From: Icerya purchasi
Lineage: Eukaryota > Arthropoda > Insecta > Hemiptera > Monophlebidae
Assembly: GCA_039619475.1 (NCBI GenBank)
Contig: CM077115.1
Coordinates: 36,282,083 to 36,346,082 of the forward strand
DNA length: 64,000 bases
Reading direction: 5' to 3'
The position numbers and the translations under genes were made by a program. Numbering within the stretch: the stretch's first letter is position 1; each line of letters starts with the position of its first letter. This document shows positions 60,601 through 64,000 of the stretch, piece after piece. Below the pieces are notes generated by a model. That model saw nothing but the letters and a program-made list of their open reading frames with translations. It ran no database searches and was not told the origin of the DNA.

Positions 60601-63592
60601 TATACCGAGATGTTTACATGTGCGATGGAACTTATTTCATCTTTTCTAACGTGTTTACACGAGGTACTCTACTATGTCTTTTGTTTCCATTATTACTTTA
60701 ATTCTTTCAACTACTCGCTACATTTAAAGTGTTCATTCTTAGTCATTTTTTAATTTTTAGCACATAGAATTTTTCACAAACACAACTGGTACAATTAAAT
60801 CTTACTCAATTATTCTTAAAAGCGATCTTTTGGAAAAATTCTTGTTATACCATCTTTTTAGCATATAAAGTGAAAGGTTTTTTTTCAATATCATCTCAGT
60901 GTGCACTTCATTTTTTTTTGTATTTTACAGAGCAGCATTTTTGTATCCAACATAAGTTCTTAATTAGTTGAACGTCTTTCTTATTTGCTTTTACTGTGCT
61001 CAACAGTTAACTAATTTTATCGTAATATATATTGTCGGCAGCGCGATAGTCCGGTTAACAACCGAATTTATGTTAAATTTTCAAAAAACTCACATTCCCG
61101 AGCTCTAAAAATATGTGGGACAGATATGTGTTCGTTTCGGGACCATGAATGAAAGGCGGATCTTGCTACAAGCGAATAAGAGGAACAATCACAAACAACC
61201 ATTGGCACAAAGATCTGCAATGATGAAAATTGATCTCGAACGAAAATGGAATATGTATTCAAGTTTTTGGAAGAACTCCTAGGCGTATATTCAGCGCGGA
61301 ACGGACATTATTTGAACGTACTGCGATCGGGTATACACCGACCGAAGGTGTTTTTCCGTCGAACAATAGCTCATGTTCCGACAAATCTATGAGTTCCGGA
61401 AATGTTACGTTCCAACATGGATATCCAATTTATTCTGGACGAGTATTGGTGCAAACGTACATTGCCAATTATGTCAATAAGAACGTAATTCGAGAACGTA
61501 CCGAGTAGAGGCCTAATTAAGCTGGCTCAAAATTATCCGGATCAAGATTTCGTAAACTCGCTGGGACAAATGGGGACGAAATTTTTGAATACGATCGAGA
61601 TGAGCAATCGAGCAATGTCGTATTTGTTGCGCCTGAGGACATCAGAATGTAGCTGAGAAGTGGTTTACGTTCCGAATAGGAAGACCGTGTACACATTTTC
61701 ACATCTTCATTGAGGAATTCCCGCGCAAACATCAGTTTAATTTTAACGCTCCTAGAGTAGATTAGAAACACTGCATTTTGATCAAAGCAGGTATTTTGTC
61801 ACATAAACTTATATTGTGCTGTACATAGGTAAGCAAAGACTTTCGAATCGAGTGTCGGCGTGTTGAAATACATCGAAAAGGAAAAGCGACAGCAACGTTT
61901 TTTGTCTAAGTTTACAACTACGAAACAAACAGAGCTGCTCGAGCTAAATGATTTCCTTATGTTCATCCCCAGATTGGAACATGCAGGGTTCCTAAAGCCA
62001 GATAAACGGTGCACAAACCGACATTAGACGTCGATGGAATCAATTTTCATTCAGCGAGTTAGTGTTGAAATAGTACACAAAATTTCAAAGTCGATAATTT
62101 TAGTTTACGATTATATGAAAAAAAAAAAAATGATCAACTCGTGTATATATGTCGCTCTATCGCAAGCTATAAGTTTAGAGTTTGTATTTGACGAATCAAA
62201 CGGGAAACACCGAGTTTTGAATGCTGAAACTTTCTAACCAAAATCGGGCCCAACAATATTCCTAATTCTTAGGATTATAAGAACCGCTGTGGAAGAGTAC
62301 CGAGTGAATCATCGTTAAAATGTTCGATTCCGAGTTTAGTATAATCAACGGCTGCGCTATCGCATTTCCAGTCGTACTGGTTTTTGTTGCTTCTTTCATG
62401 GCGAACATTTGCAAGTGCAGCATAATAATCCAAAAAACCGCAGTATCCGTTCATGCGATTCCATTCATTCTTGCCGCTAAAGTTACCAAATGTTGCAAAC
62501 GGAATGTTCATCTGTTATGCGCCCTACGATGTCGTATCCGGCAAGAAGACGGCGAAATGCCGCTCCTGAGCATTATGCTATCTAGCAATAGAATCAGTAC
62601 GCAGCGAAACGAAATAAGTCTCACGAGACAAATAGTGTATCTGAAGGATAGCACAGCAGGTTCCACGTGGAAAAACGCCACCCTGACTTGCTTTTGATCT
62701 TGGGTGTGAAAACGGTTCCAAAACACAAAGCTGCAGAATTGCAATCAATTTTTCACCAGTATGAAACATACAAGGACTAAGACAGCAGAGACTACATTCG
62801 TATTAACCTGATTAAATAAGTGAATGAATAAATTTTGTTCTAGAATATGCGGGATTTTCCCCATTTGAGAAATCGGCGTTCGAGAAAATTTCGAGCAACT
62901 ATGTGAAGAAGTTTTGTACAATAAGTGTAAGCGGAACTGGGCATCGATTTTAGAAACGATAAATTCGTACCTATGTAACATTTTTCCAGATTTGCTTTGT
63001 CTTCAATCATTCTGCAAGTAACGTAATCTAACCCATTTAATCTCCTTTAAACGTGACGTGTAATGTACATTACAAAAAAAATATACAGTTGTTAAAGGAA
63101 TAATTCGAATATTACAAAAAGTATGAAAATGATATTGCAGTTTCAATGTAAATACATTAAGGTCGCGCGCTAATGCGAATATTTGTTGACCGGGAGCTGT
63201 TGATCGTATTATTGAGAAAACGTTAAAAAATAGGGGGGAAATCAAATATTATTAACATTTACAAAGTTCTTTATTACGATGCAGTATTAAACTACAGTTG
63301 CTAAATGCAGTTTTAACTGTGACAAGGGAGAGATGTAAAGTCATAATTATAATGATATACCTCGAGCGATTTGACATTCGAATTCGCACATTCCGATGAC
63401 TGTGGTGAAATGGAATGGAACTGTTTGTAAAATAACACTGTTTCGAAATTTATGTAAGCCCATGAATGCCAAGCTTTATACCAGGTGATATCATGATTGG
63501 TAGCGGACGTGTAATACTGCATTATAGTTCGTATAGAATTTTCATTGATGCCTTGCAAGTTTTCTTGCCATTGTCCCAATTTTAGATAACAT
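28249..63592 (-). CDS. Tor: Target of rapamycin kinase (mTOR/Tor), C-terminal ~775 residues
   Basis: Twelve minus-strand exons, all with GT..AG borders and matching phases, encode the C-terminal third of the PI3K-like kinase of TORC1 and TORC2, which controls growth in response to nutrients. In order: end of the FAT domain ([50 protein letters not shown]), the FRB domain ([20 protein letters not shown] and [14 protein letters not shown], with the serine and tryptophan that contact rapamycin-FKBP12), the kinase N-lobe lysine region ([19 protein letters not shown]), catalytic loop GLGDRHPSN, metal-binding HIDFGD, a negative regulatory linker with a six-glycine run, and FATC ending [14 protein letters not shown]. 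The N-terminal HEAT part lies beyond the right edge. Introns run from 182 nt to about 8 kb and carry most of the transposons in this half of the window. No lesion is seen in the coding sequence. Confidence 0.96.
28265..31440. other. Tor last intron, 3' part
   Basis: AT-rich. Two minus-strand frames at 30185-30451 (88 codons, [16 protein letters not shown] and [12 protein letters not shown]) and 29966-30151 (61 codons) have a coding-like look and adjoin, but I cannot assign them; they may be remnants of an unknown element. Nothing else recognised. Confidence 0.4.
31440..35223 (+). mobile_element. I-type non-LTR retrotransposon with endonuclease, RT and RNase H
   Basis: Degenerate ORF2 in the plus direction, antisense to Tor. 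Endonuclease part with [12 protein letters not shown] and [19 protein letters not shown] (about 31735-32030). Reverse transcriptase with [48 protein letters not shown] and the catalytic [10 protein letters not shown] (about 32650-33540). Then [20 protein letters not shown], an RNase H region ([52 protein letters not shown]; about 34450-34720) and HLLLEC near the end. A poly-A tail of about 15 A lies at 35208-35223. The RNase H domain places it near the I/R1/Loa groups. It has many stops and is interrupted by a MITE at 33234-33466. Confidence 0.85.
33234..33466. mobile_element. MITE of the CAGGGTGCGGCAG family inside the LINE
   Basis: 233 bp from CAGGGTGCGGCAGTATAAC to GTTGCCGCGCCCTG, flanked by TA-rich duplicated sequence (TATA). 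Same family as the MITE at 25293-26443 but without the mariner. It splits the LINE reverse transcriptase between LFNLY and [11 protein letters not shown], just before the catalytic VDD. Confidence 0.9.
35364..35590. mobile_element. Palindromic MITE (ATGAATGTTTNTTTGTCCCG ends)
   Basis: About 227 bp with 32-36-bp inverted ends: AAATGAATGTTTATTTGTCC at the left, and AAATGAATGTTTGTTTGTTT (read in reverse) at the right. Both continue into CCCGTATGCATTC. Flanks are TA-rich. Non-coding. Confidence 0.8.
35824..36172. mobile_element. tRNA-derived SINE, copy 2
   Basis: Head with GTTCGTCGCTGAG and GCGACGACAG; a degraded B box (TTTCGATCC). Body as in copy 1 (AATCGCTAATAGTCACGTAG, AGTTCTAAGTGTAGTCTTG). 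Ends about 57 nt beyond the FATC exon donor, so unspliced Tor transcripts would read into it. Confidence 0.8.
36229..36412 (-). CDS. Tor: Tor exon: FATC domain
   Basis: Encodes [27 protein letters not shown] and [20 protein letters not shown], ending TG of the Trp codon after I-G. The donor is GTTAGT. Read through instead of spliced, the frame continues 33 codons to a stop at 36126-36128. Confidence 0.95.
36413..37854. other. Tor intron stretch
   Basis: AT-rich, no element recognised apart from A-runs (37172-37189) and a G10 run near 37546. Confidence 0.5.
37855..38494. mobile_element. hAT-family MITE, copy 2
   Basis: 640 bp, same family as 10686-11301: CAGGGGCGGATCGAGA start, GTGGATCCGAATCTG end, with long internal similarity (for example AATCTTCTACAGTAGGTAGT and ATAGTTTTACTAGAAAATA). 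The target duplication is not clear. Confidence 0.85.
38631..39029. mobile_element. hAT MITE with CAGGGGTGGCC ends
   Basis: 399 bp, ends CAGGGGTGGCCAAACCGCGG and GGTTGACCACCCCTG inverted. Flanks GTTTATAA and GCTTATAA form an 8-bp duplication with one change. The interior has GC-rich GCGGCCCGC words on both sides of an AT-rich core. Confidence 0.88.
39738..40095 (-). CDS. Tor: Tor exon: end of the kinase and negative regulatory region
   Basis: 119 codons plus one base. [20 protein letters not shown] and [16 protein letters not shown] are conserved. The rest is a Gly/Ser/Asn-rich linker beginning [14 protein letters not shown], the position of the phosphorylated regulatory region in vertebrates. 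The linker sequence itself is not conserved. Confidence 0.94.
40700..41627 (-). pseudogene. Mutator-like transposase fragment
   Basis: Pieces on the minus strand: [60 protein letters not shown], then (after a frameshift) [39 protein letters not shown], and further frameshifted [20 protein letters not shown] and GIDDSME. This order matches the mutator-like transposase domain common in insect genomes. The N-terminal half is missing. Confidence 0.8.
41848..42300 (+). pseudogene. Tc1-like transposase, N-terminal half
   Basis: 130 open codons with two helix-turn-helix regions ([20 protein letters not shown] then [12 protein letters not shown]; later [20 protein letters not shown]), a stop at 42238-42240, then a piece [13 protein letters not shown] containing the first catalytic Asp. 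The rest of the DD34E core is absent. Confidence 0.85.
42640..43405 (+). mobile_element. RTE-like LINE fragment (pre-RT linker joined to C-terminus)
   Basis: [20 protein letters not shown] and [20 protein letters not shown] are typical of the segment before the reverse transcriptase. [16 protein letters not shown] frame changes lead to [20 protein letters not shown] and [20 protein letters not shown]. Then a direct jump to [15 protein letters not shown] and [16 protein letters not shown], the usual C-terminal end, so nearly all of the RT is deleted. Contains a G10 run at 42702-42711. Confidence 0.75.
43406..44500. other. Tor intron stretch, possibly decayed LINE sequence
   Basis: Fragments such as [20 protein letters not shown] (about 43780) have a coding look, but I cannot place them. 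No inverted ends noted. Confidence 0.35.
44530..44700 (+). pseudogene. RTE-like reverse transcriptase C-terminal fragment (weak)
   Basis: The frame [17 protein letters not shown]... resembles the AFEMWCWRRMLRISW segment near the end of RTE-type proteins. Short and degenerate. Confidence 0.4.
45060..45521 (+). pseudogene. Jockey-like endonuclease C-terminal fragment
   Basis: Pieces [37 protein letters not shown] and [17 protein letters not shown] match the last part of Jockey APE endonucleases (SSDH.P motif) and the following linker. Three frames are needed. It may belong to the same family as the copy at 5242-8171. Confidence 0.75.
45526..45572. mobile_element. Foldback-family end fragment, copy E
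   Basis: Matches ACGTTACATAAAATTGGGAC and ATTTTTTCTAATGG of the family end. Confidence 0.55.
45575..45940 (-). pseudogene. RTE-like LINE 3' end
   Basis: Minus-strand frame [40 protein letters not shown] and [10 protein letters not shown], then in another frame a short C-terminus ending in KKKK-rich sequence. This is the usual end of endonuclease-RT proteins (RILRFFGH...GKVEG.R.RGR). Confidence 0.8.
46367..46514 (-). CDS. Tor: Tor exon: catalytic Asn, DFG and activation loop
   Basis: One base plus 49 codons. [20 protein letters not shown] then [20 protein letters not shown]. The catalytic loop G-L-G-D-R-H-P-S-N is split by the preceding intron. Confidence 0.96.
46797..47002 (-). CDS. Tor: Tor exon: kinase C-lobe up to the catalytic aspartate
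   Basis: 68 codons plus two bases. [38 protein letters not shown], ending GYILGLGD(R) at the catalytic loop. Confidence 0.96.
47185..47325 (-). CDS. Tor: Tor exon: kinase N-lobe to hinge
   Basis: 47 codons, phase 0: [20 protein letters not shown], then [20 protein letters not shown]. The GTAAGT donor is consensus. Confidence 0.95.
47834..48830 (-). pseudogene. Helitron PIF1-like helicase C-terminal region
   Basis: In order on the minus strand: [24 protein letters not shown]-like text ([20 protein letters not shown]), [110 protein letters not shown] and [19 protein letters not shown]. This is the C-terminal two-thirds of a Helitron helicase with frameshifts and a few changes in conserved sites (for example KAQEQS for KAQGQS). 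The replication-initiator part is absent. Confidence 0.88.
48831..50729. other. Tor intron stretch
   Basis: AT-rich. A 128-codon plus-strand frame at 49539-49925 has no recognisable similarity and includes a CT-rich run; I do not consider it a gene. Confidence 0.5.
50730..50872 (-). CDS. Tor: Tor exon: kinase N-lobe with the ATP-binding lysine
   Basis: 143 nt. [20 protein letters not shown] contains the conserved lysine; ends HNLTIQ at a GTGGGC donor. Confidence 0.96.
51490..52084 (-). pseudogene. Jockey/CR1-like reverse transcriptase C-terminal fragment
   Basis: Minus strand: [57 protein letters not shown], then after a frameshift [20 protein letters not shown] and the following IDCPEL-type region. 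This is the standard post-RT end of Jockey/CR1 LINEs. A CA-rich repeat lies just beyond (51390-51475). Confidence 0.82.
52085..52614. other. Tor intron stretch
   Basis: AT-rich; nothing recognised. Confidence 0.5.
52615..52924 (-). CDS. Tor: Tor exon: second half of FRB and linker to the kinase
   Basis: 103 codons plus one base. Starts [13 protein letters not shown] and includes [40 protein letters not shown] and SKQRPRKL. Confidence 0.96.
53400..53640 (-). other. Unassigned coding-like frame in a Tor intron
   Basis: 76 codons, Lys/Glu-rich ([37 protein letters not shown]). The composition is richer than the intron around it. I do not recognise the family; it may be a transposon fragment. 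It is not part of known TOR proteins. Confidence 0.3.
53914..54096 (-). CDS. Tor: Tor exon: first half of the FRB domain
   Basis: 61 codons, phase 0 at both ends: [37 protein letters not shown], ending [13 protein letters not shown]. The Ser in EEASRLYFG is the residue whose mutation gives rapamycin resistance in other species. Confidence 0.95.
54588..54627. repeat. (TA)n microsatellite
   Basis: About 20 TA units. Similar tracts lie at 5150-5186, 13895-13917, 26923-26942 and 28022-28064. Confidence 0.9.
54905..55345 (+). pseudogene. RTE-like reverse transcriptase C-terminal fragment
   Basis: Plus strand in several frames: [33 protein letters not shown], a [15 protein letters not shown] stretch, [17 protein letters not shown] text, then [12 protein letters not shown] and [13 protein letters not shown]. 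This is the sequence of motifs after the catalytic core of RTE-type proteins. Antisense to Tor. Confidence 0.75.
56077..56298 (-). CDS. Tor: Tor exon: FAT domain ([10 protein letters not shown]...)
   Basis: 74 codons, phase 0 at both ends. Contains the strongly conserved [16 protein letters not shown] and [12 protein letters not shown]. Confidence 0.96.
56850..57717. mobile_element. hAT transposon, internally deleted, with perfect target duplication
   Basis: 868 bp with ends TAGGGATGTTACGAATGTT and its inverse ACATTCGTAACACCGCTA, flanked by TTATAATT on both sides (56842-56849 and 57718-57725). Subterminal repeats of GCGAATGCGAATG type occur at both ends. It keeps the 3' part of a transposase gene on the minus strand. 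Confidence 0.9.
57090..57675 (-). pseudogene. hAT transposase C-terminal remnant
   Basis: Minus strand: [13 protein letters not shown] (typical ATFLDPRFK..FF), then a polar stretch and, across frameshifts, ENPVD-WKTK-KYEILLA and sequence resembling [26 protein letters not shown]. The last is the hAT dimerisation region. Deleted and frameshifted. Confidence 0.78.
57787..58135. mobile_element. tRNA-derived SINE, copy 3
   Basis: Shares GCTAGAGCATTCGACTTC, GGCGACGACA, TTAATCGCTAATAGTC, CAATCAGTTCCAAGTGTA and the end GAGTATGGCACTATGATGATG with copy 1. The polymerase III boxes are degraded. Confidence 0.8.
58463..58648 (-). CDS. Tor: Tor exon: FAT domain (FFRSISLS...)
   Basis: 62 codons, phase 0 at both ends, acceptor AATTTTTCAG. 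Encodes [19 protein letters not shown] and ends IEIGTWLQ. Confidence 0.95.
58649..61225. other. Tor intron, 3' part
   Basis: AT-rich with several T/A-runs. A minus-strand stretch near 59990-60210 ([20 protein letters not shown]) has a coding look but is unassigned. No element ends found. Confidence 0.4.
61226..61700 (+). pseudogene. Helitron central-region fragment
   Basis: One plus-strand frame reads [20 protein letters not shown], a stop, then [60 protein letters not shown] and [11 protein letters not shown]. This follows the region between the Rep and helicase domains of Helitron proteins (R.NMDIQ..L..Y.C...., NR.MS.LL, V.FLNT.E.S..EA.YLLL). Several stops. Confidence 0.75.
61701..63360. 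other. Tor intron, mixed unassigned sequence
   Basis: Relatively GC-rich up to 62770 with frames on both strands, including 78 codons on the minus strand at 62275-62511 ([20 protein letters not shown]). Probably more transposon-derived sequence, but I cannot name it. Beyond 62800 nothing recognised. Confidence 0.35.
63361..63592 (-). CDS. Tor: Tor exon: FAT domain (CYLKLGQWQ...)
   Basis: 232 nt, one base completing an upstream codon and then 77 codons, including [20 protein letters not shown]. Ends in phase 0 at a GTATAT donor. The segment after FYKQ is much shorter than the low-complexity insert of human mTOR. Confidence 0.93.
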
Positions 63593-63593
63593 C

Positions 63594-64000
63594 TAAACAG
63601 ATCAAATGCAATAACATAAATGAGATATATGCAAGCCGATTATTTTTAACATTATACGTATTATAATGCAGATATAACTTTTAATTTTCTTATTATATCT
63701 GCAATTTTGTAACTTTATAGATATTTTTCTTACATTTAAAACTACTCCCGTTAATTTATTTATTTACATATTTCTGTATTAAATTTAAAAAGAAACAAAA
63801 CAATGCGATACAATTAAAACAATACGAAGAGTTCTCTGAACATACAAAAACACTAGTACTAAACTTTTTACGTGATTTTTTTTTATTACCAATGTTCATG
63901 TGAAATCACTGTTCCTATACCTAAACATCGCAGTAAAACGGTTCTCAAAGTTTTATAATTAACAAGTATTTTTAAGCGGGGAAATTTGGCTCGTTTATTA
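63594..64000. other. Upstream intron of Tor to the window edge
   Basis: No exon that fits the phase of the first visible Tor exon. A 40-codon open stretch at the edge (minus strand, RLKILVNYKTLRTVLLRCLG) is unassigned, and its donor phase would create a stop if joined to the exon at 63592. Confidence 0.4.

Noticed and set aside
61230..61508. 92-codon plus-strand frame as a host gene
   Set aside because: The neighbouring frame shows Helitron motifs in order, so this open frame is a shadow.
63880..64000. A further upstream Tor exon at the window edge
   Set aside because: The open stretch does not resemble TOR proteins, and joining its donor to the exon at 63592 would create a stop codon.

Overview
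This is AT-rich nuclear DNA from an animal, almost certainly an insect or other arthropod. Its coding sequence is cut into short exons with GT..AG introns. It carries arthropod-type transposons (mariner, piggyBac, Harbinger, hAT, Mutator-like, Helitron, Jockey/I/RTE-type LINEs, Gypsy) and a tRNA-derived SINE family. There is no prokaryotic gene organisation. I did not identify the species.

Three host genes can be read by joining exons across splice sites. (1) The minus strand, 623-3649, holds the first four exons of a DHX36-type G-quadruplex RNA helicase, including the diagnostic DSM motif; the rest lies beyond the left edge. (2) Cytidine deaminase (CDA) is on the plus strand: a 31-nt first coding exon at 4463-4493 and the catalytic exon at 24752-25170, separated by an intron of about 20.3 kb. 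Genes 1 and 2 diverge from a shared interval of about 0.8 kb. (3) The kinase mTOR/Tor is on the minus strand, 28249-63592. Twelve exons encode its last ~775 residues: the end of FAT, FRB, the kinase domain, the negative regulatory region and FATC. The N-terminal part lies beyond the right edge. The last exon is only 16 nt and supplies the conserved C-P-F-W end after an 8-kb intron. CDA and Tor are convergent.

Most of the rest is a transposon cemetery inside introns. The CDA intron holds a hAT MITE, a Jockey-like LINE split by an 838-bp inverted-repeat element, a GC-rich degenerate repeat block, a long-TIR Mutator-like element with a hAT MITE inside, a Gypsy remnant, another hAT MITE, a foldback element, a Helitron helicase remnant, and a 3.1-kb Harbinger element whose MADF gene is interrupted by a piggyBac element. 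Between CDA and Tor lie a MITE containing an internally deleted mariner (TA target duplication preserved) and the best SINE copy. The Tor introns hold an I-type LINE with RNase H (itself hit by the same MITE family), a palindromic MITE, two more SINE copies, four hAT elements or MITEs in all, Mutator-like and Tc1 remnants, several LINE fragments and two more Helitron fragments.

I see no unknown multi-gene system. The most interesting points are the gene architecture (giant CDA intron with a possible alternative first exon; Tor terminal micro-exon with a read-through tail partly derived from a SINE) and the nested transposon records whose target duplications can still be read.
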